A program made the translations under genes and the position numbers. Positions 16,543 through 24,619 of a DNA stretch of 34,322 bases are shown piece after piece. Position 1 is the first letter of the stretch. The number at the start of each line of letters is the position of its first letter. Where the stretch lies: contig JALEJQ010000104.1 of assembly GCA_022769565.1 (NCBI GenBank), forward strand, positions 1-34,322, written 5' to 3'. Below the pieces are notes generated by a model. That model was not told the DNA's origin, searched no databases, and saw nothing but the letters and a program-made list of their open reading frames with translations. The DNA is from Oscillospiraceae bacterium (lineage in GTDB: Bacteria; Bacillota; Clostridia; Oscillospirales; Ruminococcaceae).

Positions 16543-17481
16543 GTGATCGCTACGATAGAGCTGACGGGAACAAACGCTGTGCCCGAAAATTCAACAGCCG
16601 TTGCAATGGGACTTTTCGACGGTGTTCATCTGGGACACAGAGCCGTTATAAGCCGTGCGGTGAGCCTTGCGGCGGAAAAAAGCGGCGTTGACTCTGCTGT
16701 TTTCACCTTTGAGACAGATACAGTGACCTCAAAGGGCAGCGGCGGCGTGGAATGTCTTATTACAAAGGACATAAAAAAGGAAATATTGTCGGGATTGGGA
16801 GTAAAATACATCTATTCCCCCGATTTTATGAACATCAAGGATCTTTCGGCGGAAGAATTTACAGAGCTGGTGCTTTGCGGCAAACTTTCGGCGAAATATG
16901 TTGTCTGCGGAGAGGATTTCCGCTTCGGAAAGAACGCTTCGGGCAACGCAGAGCTGCTTGACAGGCTTTGCCGCAAAAGAGGGATAGAAACGGTAGTCGT
17001 TCCTCCCGTCAAGGGAGAAAACGGCGAACGCATTTCCTCAACTGCGGTAAGGGAGCTGATAAAAAGCGGCAGGATAGCCGAAGCAAACCGTATGCTGGGC
17101 TGCCGCTACTTTATGCGCCTGCCCGTTGCTTACGGCAACCGTATCGGCAGGACTATACACTTCCCCACTATCAACCAGTATTTTCCGCAGAAACAGATAA
17201 TACCGAGGTTCGGCGTTTACGCTGCACTTGCGGAGATAGGCGGCAGGGTGTACAAGGGTGTTACCAACATCGGCGTAAAGCCTACGGTGGGCGGCGTTTC
17301 CTCCCCTCTTGCGGAAACCTACATAATGGATTTTTCCGGCAACCTATACGGGGAAAACGTGAAGCTGTCACTTGTGGAATTTATACGTCCAGAGGTGAAG
17401 TTTGACAGCGTTGAAATGCTGAAAGAACAGATAGAAAAGGACGTAAAGACGGCTTTGGATATTTTACGGGACAACGCCTGA
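16543..17481 (+). CDS. ribF: Bifunctional riboflavin kinase/FAD synthetase RibF, about 312 aa, start uncertain
   Basis: Converts riboflavin to FMN and then FAD. The FAD synthetase half has AMGLFDGVHLGHRAVI and ISSTAVRELIKSG; the riboflavin kinase half has GNRIGRTIHFPTIN and GVTNIGVKPTVGG. The start is ambiguous: GTG at 16543 follows GAAGG with almost no spacing, while AAGGGTGATC (16539-16548) looks like a long ribosome site positioned for the in-frame ATA at 16555. GTG is given as the conservative choice. Truncation at the FAD synthetase end is not indicated. Last member of the tight rimP-ribF run; gltX follows after 55 bases. Confidence 0.9.
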   Translation: MIATIELTGTNAVPENSTAVAMGLFDGVHLGHRAVISRAVSLAAEKSGVDSAVFTFETDTVTSKGSGGVECLITKDIKKEILSGLGVKYIYSPDFMNIKDLSAEEFTELVLCGKLSAKYVVCGEDFRFGKNASGNAELLDRLCRKRGIETVVVPPVKGENGERISSTAVRELIKSGRIAEANRMLGCRYFMRLPVAYGNRIGRTIHFPTINQYFPQKQIIPRFGVYAALAEIGGRVYKGVTNIGVKPTVGGVSSPLAETYIMDFSGNLYGENVKLSLVEFIRPEVKFDSVEMLKEQIEKDVKTALDILRDNA

Positions 17482-17536
17482 CCAAGGCGGCGTTAATTGT
17501 TAAACAGATTCTTAATTATCCGAAAGGAATGATAAT

Positions 17537-19003
17537 ATGAAAACCGAAAACGTAAGAACGAGATTCGCTCCCAGTCCTACGGGCTTTATGCACATAGGAA
17601 ATCTGAGAACGGCACTTTACACTTACCTTATAGCAAAAAAATACAACGGAAAATTCATTCTCCGTATCGAGGACACCGACCAGGGACGTTTTGTAGAGGG
17701 CGCAACGGACGTTATTTACGACACTCTCAAGGTCTGCGGTCTTAACTGGGATGAAGGTCCCGACATCGGCGGTCCCGTTGGCCCTTATATCCAGTCGGAG
17801 AGAATGGGTCTGTTCAAGCAGTATGCCGAGGAGCTTGTTAAAATGGGCAAGGCTTACTACTGCTTCTGCACAAAGGAGCGTATGGACAAGGTACACGAGG
17901 AACAGCGTGCAAAGGGCATCACTCCCACCTACGACAGACATTGCCGTGATCTGCCTGCGGAGGAGGTACAGCGTCTTCTTGACGCAGGTACGCCTTATGT
18001 TATCCGCCAGAAGGTTCCCCTTGACGGCACAACGACCTTCCACGACGAGCTTTACGGCGACATTACCGTTCCCAATGCCGACCTTGACGATCAGATACTT
18101 ATCAAGGCTGACGGTATGCCCACCTACAACTTTGCCAACGTTGTGGACGACCACCTTATGGACATTACCCACGTTGTAAGAGGTAACGAGTATCTTTCCT
18201 CTGCGCCCAAGTACAACCTGCTCTATGAGGCATTCGGCTGGGAGGTACCCTGCTATATCCACGTTGAGCATATTATGAGAGATGCGACACACAAGCTGTC
18301 AAAGCGTGACGGCGACGCTTATTTCGGCGATTTCGTCGAAGCCGGCTATTACATTCCCGCGATCCTTAACTACATTGCACTTTTAGGCTGGGCGCCAAAG
18401 GGTGAAAACGAGATATTCACTCTGGACGAGCTTGTTGAGGAATTTGACATTCACGGACTTTCCAAGTCACCTGCAATTTTTGACCCCGTAAAGATGAAGG
18501 CTATCAACTTTGAATGGATAAAGAGACTTCCCCTTGAAGAATTCAAGAGGGTGGCTCTCCCCTATATCAGAAAAACCTGCAAAAGTGAAAGCGTAAATCT
18601 TGACGTTCTTGCAAGAGTGTTACAGCCGAGAACGGAGCTGCTGACGGACATTCCCGAAAGAGTTGATTTCATCGACGAGCTTCGTGAATACAGCACCGAC
18701 CTTTACTTCAACAAGAAGATGAAGACCACTCCCGAAACAAGCCTTGAAGCGCTGAAAATTTCTCTGCCTATACTTGAAGCTGTTTCCGAAAGCGACTGGA
18801 ACGAGGAGAACATCTACAACATTCTTTCAGCCGAAGCGGAAAAGCTGGGCGTTAAGGTGGGCTGGATACTTCTTCCCATAAGAGCTGCGCTTTCGGGAAA
18901 GCTTTCCACTCCCGGCGGCGGCGTTGAGCTTGCTGTGATAATGGGCAGGGAAGTTACCCTTGAACGCATCAAAAAGGGCATTGAAAAGCTCTCTGCGGCT
19001 TGA
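17537..19003 (+). CDS. gltX: Glutamyl-tRNA synthetase, 488 aa
   Basis: Class I aminoacyl-tRNA synthetase. ATP-binding motif FAPSPTGFMHIGN (HIGH-equivalent at 19-22) and KLSKRDGD (KMSKS-equivalent at 253-257) are present, with the RIEDTDQGRFVEGA and CFCTKERMDK blocks typical of GluRS, followed by the helical anticodon-binding domain. In Firmicutes lacking GlnRS such an enzyme is often non-discriminating and works with GatCAB; which type this is cannot be judged here. ATG behind GAAAGGA. No terminator is visible in the 102 bases that follow. Confidence 0.96.
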   Translation: MKTENVRTRFAPSPTGFMHIGNLRTALYTYLIAKKYNGKFILRIEDTDQGRFVEGATDVIYDTLKVCGLNWDEGPDIGGPVGPYIQSERMGLFKQYAEELVKMGKAYYCFCTKERMDKVHEEQRAKGITPTYDRHCRDLPAEEVQRLLDAGTPYVIRQKVPLDGTTTFHDELYGDITVPNADLDDQILIKADGMPTYNFANVVDDHLMDITHVVRGNEYLSSAPKYNLLYEAFGWEVPCYIHVEHIMRDATHKLSKRDGDAYFGDFVEAGYYIPAILNYIALLGWAPKGENEIFTLDELVEEFDIHGLSKSPAIFDPVKMKAINFEWIKRLPLEEFKRVALPYIRKTCKSESVNLDVLARVLQPRTELLTDIPERVDFIDELREYSTDLYFNKKMKTTPETSLEALKISLPILEAVSESDWNEENIYNILSAEAEKLGVKVGWILLPIRAALSGKLSTPGGGVELAVIMGREVTLERIKKGIEKLSAA

Positions 19004-19105
19004 CGGAAAATATAACGCAATTATCACAGGTTTAACACATTAAGCTGATAAAATTATGTAAGTTTATGCAGCATTAACTGCAAACCGAAAGGAACGGTGT
19101 TACCA

Positions 19106-20146
19106 ATGATCGAGGTAAAAAACCTCACCAAGCAGTACGGTCAGAAAAGAGCCGTTGACAACATTTCGTTTACCGTTAACGACGGCGAGATCCTCGGTTT
19201 TCTCGGACCTAACGGCGCCGGAAAATCCACTACAATGAATATGCTGACGGGATATATCTCGTCTACATCGGGTCAGGCGCTCATCAACGGCGTTGACATT
19301 CTTGACGACCCTATGAAAGCAAAAAGGGATATCGGCTATCTGCCCGAGATACCTCCCCTTTATCTTGATATGACCGTCAGAGAATATCTTAACTTTGTTT
19401 ACGATCTGAAAAAATGCAAGCTGCCCCGTAAGGCGCACCTTGAAGATGTATGCGAACTTGTTAAAATTACGGACGTTTACGACCGCATCATACGCAACCT
19501 TTCAAAGGGCTACAAGCAGAGAGTGGGTCTTGCTCAGGCACTTATCGGAAACCCTCCCATACTTATTCTGGACGAGCCTACGGTAGGTCTTGACCCGAAG
19601 CAGATAATCGAGATAAGAAGCCTTATCAAAAAGCTGGGAAAGAAGCATACCGTTATCCTTTCCTCGCACATTCTCTCGGAGATACAGGCTGTCTGCGACC
19701 ACGTTATAATCATTAACAAGGGCAAGATCGCCGCAAACGACACCACCGAGAACCTTACAAAGAATATTTCCACCGACAGCCGCCTTATTGCAAGAATTGA
19801 CGGAAACCGTGAGGAAATACTCAAAGTCATTAAGAATATCCCCGGAGTTATTTCCGTTCTTGGAGATATGGAGCGTGAACCCGGCATTTTTGATTACGAA
19901 ATTGAAGTAAGAGAAGGCTGCGACATACGCAGAGAGCTTTTCAAGCGTATCGTTGCAAGGAACTGGGTAATTCTCGGTCTTAGATCCACCGAAATGTCCC
20001 TTGAAGACATCTTCCTTAAGATAACAATGGGCGACAGCGTTAACATTACCGTTAAACACGCCAATGAAGCCCTTGAAAATTCCGCAGAAATAAACGGAAC
20101 AGACAACGCTGCGGAAGAAGTTTCCGGAAAGGAGGATGAGGAATAA
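19106..20146 (+). CDS. ABC transporter ATPase, GldA-like, 346 aa
   Basis: Complete ABC ATPase: Walker A GPNGAGKST (34-42), Q-loop region GYLPEIPPLY, signature LSKGYKQRVG near 132-141, Walker B ILILDEPT with Asp156/Glu157, switch His in ILSSHIL. A C-terminal extension of about 110 residues (ARIDGNREEILKVI...) is typical for ATPases of the GldA/CcmA type that pair with a six-TM permease. Its stop codon overlaps the permease start (TAATG). Start: ATG 19106 behind AAAGGA, preferred over an in-frame GTG at 19097 only three bases from that site. Substrate unknown. Confidence 0.92.
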   Translation: MIEVKNLTKQYGQKRAVDNISFTVNDGEILGFLGPNGAGKSTTMNMLTGYISSTSGQALINGVDILDDPMKAKRDIGYLPEIPPLYLDMTVREYLNFVYDLKKCKLPRKAHLEDVCELVKITDVYDRIIRNLSKGYKQRVGLAQALIGNPPILILDEPTVGLDPKQIIEIRSLIKKLGKKHTVILSSHILSEIQAVCDHVIIINKGKIAANDTTENLTKNISTDSRLIARIDGNREEILKVIKNIPGVISVLGDMEREPGIFDYEIEVREGCDIRRELFKRIVARNWVILGLRSTEMSLEDIFLKITMGDSVNITVKHANEALENSAEINGTDNAAEEVSGKEDEE

Positions 20147-20856
20147 TGGGTGCTATATTCAGACGCGAGATGAGAGCCTATTTCACCTCTCCCGTTGCCT
20201 ACATTTTTATTGCGGCATTTTATCTTTACACAGGCAACTATTTTGTAAGCTATAATATGAGCTACGGCTCCACAGACCTTTCCTACGCATTTTCAAGCGC
20301 ATTTACCATTATGATGATACTTCTCCCCCTGCTGACAATGCGTTTGTTCACAGAGGAAAAGAAGCAGAGAACTGACCAGTGCCTGCTCACCGCTCCCGTT
20401 AGCCTGGGCGGCATCGTTGCGGGAAAATTCCTTGCTGCGGTATGCGTTTTCCTCTGCGCAATGGCAATTTATGTTCCCTTCATTATAATTCTTTACGCAC
20501 TTGCAGGCGCTGTTGAATGGGCGACCATAATCGGAACCATGATAGCCCTTCTGCTGCTGGGTGCTGCGTTTATCTCAATAGGCGTATTCGTATCCTCCCT
20601 GACCGAAAATCAGGTGGTAGCGGCAATACTCAGCTTCGTTATCATAATGTTCTTCTATATGCTTGACCTTCTTGCAGGAAACGTTGCAAACGAAACAATA
20701 AGCGGCATTATGAGCGCACTTGGCTTCTACACCAGATACAACGAATTTACAAGCGGCATTTTCAATATAGGAAGCATCGTATTTTTCGTAAGCGTAATGT
20801 TTGTTTTCAACTTCCTTACGGTTCGTGTTCTTGAAAAACGCCGCTGGGCAGATTAA
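20146..20856 (+). CDS. ABC-2 type permease, GldF-like, 236 aa
   Basis: Hydrophobic protein with about six membrane segments, including AYIFIAAFYLYTGNYF near the N-terminus, FTIMMILLPLLTMRLF followed by EEKKQRTDQ (the cytosolic coupling loop typical of ABC-2 permeases), and a last segment ending in VRVLEKRRWAD. Paired with the ATPase by a one-base overlap. The family moves lipids, polysaccharides or unknown substrates; the Flavobacterium name GldF reflects homology only, and gliding is not implied here. Confidence 0.88.
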   Translation: MGAIFRREMRAYFTSPVAYIFIAAFYLYTGNYFVSYNMSYGSTDLSYAFSSAFTIMMILLPLLTMRLFTEEKKQRTDQCLLTAPVSLGGIVAGKFLAAVCVFLCAMAIYVPFIIILYALAGAVEWATIIGTMIALLLLGAAFISIGVFVSSLTENQVVAAILSFVIIMFFYMLDLLAGNVANETISGIMSALGFYTRYNEFTSGIFNIGSIVFFVSVMFVFNFLTVRVLEKRRWAD

Positions 20857-20875
20857 GCGGAAGGAGGTCATTATA

Positions 20876-22453
20876 ATGAACGAAGAAAAAAAACTTGAAG
20901 TGGCAAACTCCGCCGCCGAGAATGTAAGCACGGCTGATGAAAAGAAGCCTGCTCCGAAAAAGGAGAAGCCCGAAAAGCATTTTAATACAAAGAAGCTGAA
21001 ATACGGCTCCGCTGCAACGGCTATAACCGTTCTTGTTATTGCGGCAGTTGTTCTTGTTAACGTTATAGTAAGCCTTATCGGAGAAAGAACCAACCTTACC
21101 GTTGACCTTACCTCAGAGAACGTATTTGAGATCTCTCAGGAATCCATAGACTATATCAGCTCCATTGATCAGGAAGTTGAGATAGTTACAATGGCTGACG
21201 AATCGGTATTCCGTGATTCCGGCAGCGTTTACTACAAGCAGGCTTACGAGGTCATAAAGAAGTACGACCTTTACAGCGACAATATCACCGTTAAATTCGT
21301 CGATATGACCGCAGACCCCACCTATGCAAACAAGTTCAGCGAGATATACAAGGGTACTATCTCACAGTACAGCATTGTTGTAAACTGCGGCAACAGAATA
21401 AAGGTAGTTTCCGTTAACGACCTGTTCAACACGGAGCTTAACTACCAGACCTATTCCTACAATATCGTTTCCTCCAAGGCTGAACAGGTAATTACCTCTG
21501 CAATTATGTATGTAACAGACCCGTCGCCGAAAACGGCTGTTATACTTCAGTCCGAGGCTGCAAGTGTGGACGACAGCTCCATTTCGACCCTTCTTGAGGA
21601 CGACGGCTTTGACGTAACTATCGTTGACCCAATGAGCGAGGACTTCCCCTATGACGCAGACCTTATCGTTGTCAACGCTCCCGTAAACGACTTTTCCGAG
21701 GAGCTTGTTGACAAGCTTTACGACTACCTTGAAAACGGCGGAAATTACGGCAAGAATATGATATATCTTGCAAACTTCGCTCAGAAGTCCACCGCAAACA
21801 TCGACGCTTTCCTTGCAGAATGGGGCATCGAGGTTGGCAGCGGCGTTGTAGGCGAAACAAACACCAATAACCTTGCTACGGGAACCACTCGCTACGCTAT
21901 CAGAAACTTTATTGCGGAAAATGACTATTCCACAAATGTTTCACAGCTTTCTCTTCCCGTTATTTCCTATAATGCAAGACCCGTTGAGCTGCTGTTTGAA
22001 AACCGCAGCAACGTTTCCACAACTGCTCTTCTTACAACAGACGATACTGCCTTTCTCCTTACCGATGAAATGCAGGAGCTTGCCCAGAGCGGTGTTGAAC
22101 CTGAGATAGTAAACGGCACCTACAATACTATGGCACTTTCCAGCAAATATACCTTTGACAGCAGCAACAATAAGGTGACCTCAAACCTTCTCGTATACGG
22201 CTCCTCCGATATGCTCGATCCTGCTCTTACGGGAACTACCTACTACAACAACGGCGACTATTTCGTTTCAATAGTCAACACTATGGTAGGCAAGAACAGC
22301 GGTATCACCATCGTTGCAAAGGATCTTGCCGCATCCACCTTTGATTCAGACGTTGCAAAGGCAAATACGGCTTTCTGGGTATTCATTATCCTTATCCCTG
22401 CAGCCGTTCTCATTACAGGAATCGTTATATGGCTCAGAAGGAGACATAAGTAA
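20876..22453 (+). CDS. GldG-like ABC auxiliary membrane protein, 525 aa
   Basis: A Lys/Pro-rich cytosolic N-terminus (1-40), one TM helix (AATAITVLVIAAVVLVNVIV), a large extracytoplasmic region and a C-terminal TM helix (FWVFIILIPAAVLITGIVIW) ending in RRRHK. The extracytoplasmic region opens with NLTVDLTSENVFEIS, the typical start of the ABC-auxiliary/GldG domain. Start: ATG 20876 behind GGAAGGAGGT. Its stop overlaps the ATG of the next gene (TAATG). Probably a periplasm-facing partner of the ABC transporter. Confidence 0.85.
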   Translation: MNEEKKLEVANSAAENVSTADEKKPAPKKEKPEKHFNTKKLKYGSAATAITVLVIAAVVLVNVIVSLIGERTNLTVDLTSENVFEISQESIDYISSIDQEVEIVTMADESVFRDSGSVYYKQAYEVIKKYDLYSDNITVKFVDMTADPTYANKFSEIYKGTISQYSIVVNCGNRIKVVSVNDLFNTELNYQTYSYNIVSSKAEQVITSAIMYVTDPSPKTAVILQSEAASVDDSSISTLLEDDGFDVTIVDPMSEDFPYDADLIVVNAPVNDFSEELVDKLYDYLENGGNYGKNMIYLANFAQKSTANIDAFLAEWGIEVGSGVVGETNTNNLATGTTRYAIRNFIAENDYSTNVSQLSLPVISYNARPVELLFENRSNVSTTALLTTDDTAFLLTDEMQELAQSGVEPEIVNGTYNTMALSSKYTFDSSNNKVTSNLLVYGSSDMLDPALTGTTYYNNGDYFVSIVNTMVGKNSGITIVAKDLAASTFDSDVAKANTAFWVFIILIPAAVLITGIVIWLRRRHK

Positions 22454-23928
22454 TGAAAGCAAAGATCAAGTATATTATTATAATTGCAGTTGTTGCCCTT
22501 ATTCTCGGCGGAGCTGTTGTCGCACTTACGCTGACAGCTCCCAAGGAGGAGGAAACGGAGGATACTTCTTCCGCCTCCAACCCTTCCGAGACCTCGCTCA
22601 TCTTCGATAAGAATCCCGAGGACATAGCTGCGGTCACGATCACCAACGAATACGGCTCCTACAAGATCGAAAGGACAGGTCAGGAAGGCGCTTACACCTG
22701 GATGCCGACAGATTATCTTAACGCACCCGTTGATATGAGCGTGGTTGACGACATATGCCAGAAGTCGGCTACCCTCACAGCGCAAAAAACCGTTGTTGAG
22801 GACGCTCCCGACCTTTCAATATACGGTCTGAAGGAACCTGCCGCAGAATATAAGGTTGAATTCACCGATTCTTCCAACACCGTATGCGAGGTCCTGGTGG
22901 GCAACGCTGTTCCCGGCTCCTCAACTACACGCTATATGTGCTTAAAGGGCGAAAATACGGTCTACACCGTTAAAAACACCGACATCAGCTTCTCCCTTAA
23001 CGACAAGAGGAACTGCGTGAACAAGACCGTTTACACCGCTTACGTTTCCGATAATGCGGAGGACACCACTAACTACAGCAGAATAAACAAAATGACGGTC
23101 AGCCGCAAGGACATTGATTACGACATCGTTATCGAGTATGATACCCGTCTTGACGACCCCAACCTTGTTGTTTCAAATTCGTCGCAGTACAGGATCACAT
23201 CGCCCGTTGTGCTTGACCTTAATCCCGACACCTGCACAGGCGTTACCGAGGGAGTGTTCGGTCTTACCGCATCAGATTTTGAGCTTATACAGCCTTCCGA
23301 AGAGGATATGGCTGCTTACGGCTTTGACGACCCCACCGCTGTTATTGATATGGATATTGTGGGCGGAGCGTTTAAAATGACCGTTGGAAACCCCGTTATC
23401 AACGAAGATGGAAAGCAGACAGGCTACTATGCTTACGTTGACGGCATTGACGTTATCTATATCTTTGATACCGCTTCTCTGCCCTGGGTAACATTTATGC
23501 CGCTGGACATCACAACTTCAATGATAACCAGCAACTACATCTACGGTCTTACCTCTATGGACATCACAGGAACCGCTGTGGAGGCTCATTTCACAATGAC
23601 AGGTTCTTCCGCCGATGATTTCGTCGTAAAATTATCCGACGGCACCGAAGCAGACCTCGACGCCTTCAAGACCTTCTACCAGTTCATTCTCAAGGCACCG
23701 GCAGAACAGCTCTGCTTTGACCGGGTAAGCGGCGAACCTTATATCAGGATCGAAATAACATCGGGCAGCAATACAGATGTACTTGAATTCTATACCGCAG
23801 AAAACCGCAGGACCGTTATCTGTCTTAACGGCAACCCAAGCTTTACCTGCAAGACCGCCTATGCCGAAAGGCTTGCTGAAAATGTTGACAGCTTCCTTAA
23901 CGGAAAGGATATTATTCTCACATGGTAA
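22453..23928 (+). CDS. DUF4340 membrane-anchored protein, 491 aa
   Basis: N-terminal TM anchor (YIIIIAVVALILGGAVVALTL) followed by an extracytoplasmic body with repeated DUF4340-type units: VTITNEYGSYKIERTG, YGLKEPAAEYKVEFTD with VLVGNAVPGSSTTRY, and again YGFDDPTAVIDMDIVGG with MTVGNPV. Such proteins are frequent partners of GldAFG-like ABC systems. Biochemical role is unknown. Translationally coupled to the GldG-like gene by TAATG. No T-rich terminator is evident; TAACGAC/GTCGTTA may pair around 23936-23990. Confidence 0.85.
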   Translation: MKAKIKYIIIIAVVALILGGAVVALTLTAPKEEETEDTSSASNPSETSLIFDKNPEDIAAVTITNEYGSYKIERTGQEGAYTWMPTDYLNAPVDMSVVDDICQKSATLTAQKTVVEDAPDLSIYGLKEPAAEYKVEFTDSSNTVCEVLVGNAVPGSSTTRYMCLKGENTVYTVKNTDISFSLNDKRNCVNKTVYTAYVSDNAEDTTNYSRINKMTVSRKDIDYDIVIEYDTRLDDPNLVVSNSSQYRITSPVVLDLNPDTCTGVTEGVFGLTASDFELIQPSEEDMAAYGFDDPTAVIDMDIVGGAFKMTVGNPVINEDGKQTGYYAYVDGIDVIYIFDTASLPWVTFMPLDITTSMITSNYIYGLTSMDITGTAVEAHFTMTGSSADDFVVKLSDGTEADLDAFKTFYQFILKAPAEQLCFDRVSGEPYIRIEITSGSNTDVLEFYTAENRRTVICLNGNPSFTCKTAYAERLAENVDSFLNGKDIILTW

Positions 23929-24044
23929 AGCCCCATAACGACAGATTTCTCCCATTAAATGCGGTAAAATAAACAGGTCGTTAATGAAATGACCCTTGCC
24001 CGTAAATTTAAATAAAAATATCCTTACTTTTTTAATATTAACTA

Positions 24045-24073
24045 TTGATTTTGTTAATATTGTGTGTTATAAT
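24045..24073 (+). promoter_or_regulatory. Sigma-A promoter of the 99-aa protein gene
   Basis: TTGATT (24045-24050), 17 bases, TATAAT (24068-24073). Predicted start near 24080. Confidence 0.8.
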
Positions 24074-24080
24074 TAAGAAA

Positions 24081-24113
24081 AGCCTTCCCCCATGAACCGG
24101 ACGGAGGAAGGCT
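24081..24113 (+). promoter_or_regulatory. Hairpin at the very 5' end of a leader RNA
   Basis: AGCCTTCC (24081-24088) pairs with GGAAGGCT (24106-24113) around a 17-base loop that contains CCC and CGGA. The stem begins at or next to the predicted transcription start, so it would cap the mRNA; the ATG lies 52 bases further on. It could protect against 5' end decay or be regulatory. No T-run follows, so it is not a terminator. Confidence 0.5.
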
Positions 24114-24165
24114 CCCGATTAACCGCTCAAAGACAGGATATTCAGTACACAAAGGAGGAACTGAC

Positions 24166-24465
24166 ATGGCTGAAAACAACGAAAACAAAGAATTTTTCTC
24201 CTATAAGGGACTTCCCCTTGTAAGAAAGAACGATACTATCTACTACGGAAATATGTACGACGACTATGTTGTCATGATGGAGATCAAGGAAAAGACAAAC
24301 ATCGGAGGACTGGACGTTGCAAGCAAGATAAGAATATATAAAATGGCGACCGACGAGAAACTTAACCCTATGGAGGCTATCGTTAAGTCAAGCGAAAAAA
24401 CAAGCCTTTATGAAGCGCTGGACATTGCTTATGTATGGCTTTCAAGGACTTCTTCCGAACAGTAA
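24166..24465 (+). CDS. Conserved-looking small protein of unknown function, 99 aa
   Basis: I do not recognise a named family. The composition is that of a folded soluble protein: FFSYKGLPLVRKNDTIYYGN, then a hydrophobic strand DDYVVMMEIKEK, LDVASKIRIYKM, and a C-terminal helix LYEALDIAYVWLSR. No TM segment, signal or Cys. AAAGGAGG ribosome site, own promoter, a 5' hairpin and a strong terminator make it a well-expressed monocistronic unit, which supports that it is real. It sits just upstream of the GGDEF sensor gene, but the terminator separates them. Confidence 0.85.
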   Translation: MAENNENKEFFSYKGLPLVRKNDTIYYGNMYDDYVVMMEIKEKTNIGGLDVASKIRIYKMATDEKLNPMEAIVKSSEKTSLYEALDIAYVWLSRTSSEQ

Positions 24466-24470
24466 TTTTT

Positions 24471-24506
24471 TCCGCCGCACAAGTTTTCTGTGCGGCGGAT
24501 TTTTTA
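24471..24506 (+). terminator. Strong intrinsic terminator
   Basis: TCCGCCGCAC (24471-24480) and GTGCGGCGGA (24490-24499) form a perfect 10-bp GC-rich stem with a 9-base loop, followed by TTTTTT. Confidence 0.92.
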
Positions 24507-24619
24507 TGGCTCAAAATTAACAATTCGTTAATAAACTGGCACTGATAATGTGGTACACTAATAATATATTGGCATAGCCATTAAACATTTAAACCGAATA
24601 TTGCGGCAGGTGAAGACAA

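Noticed and set aside
24540-24570. Sigma-54 promoter, suggested by TGGCAC before the GGDEF gene
   Set aside because: No GC dinucleotide in the TTGC-type -12 element at the required spacing.
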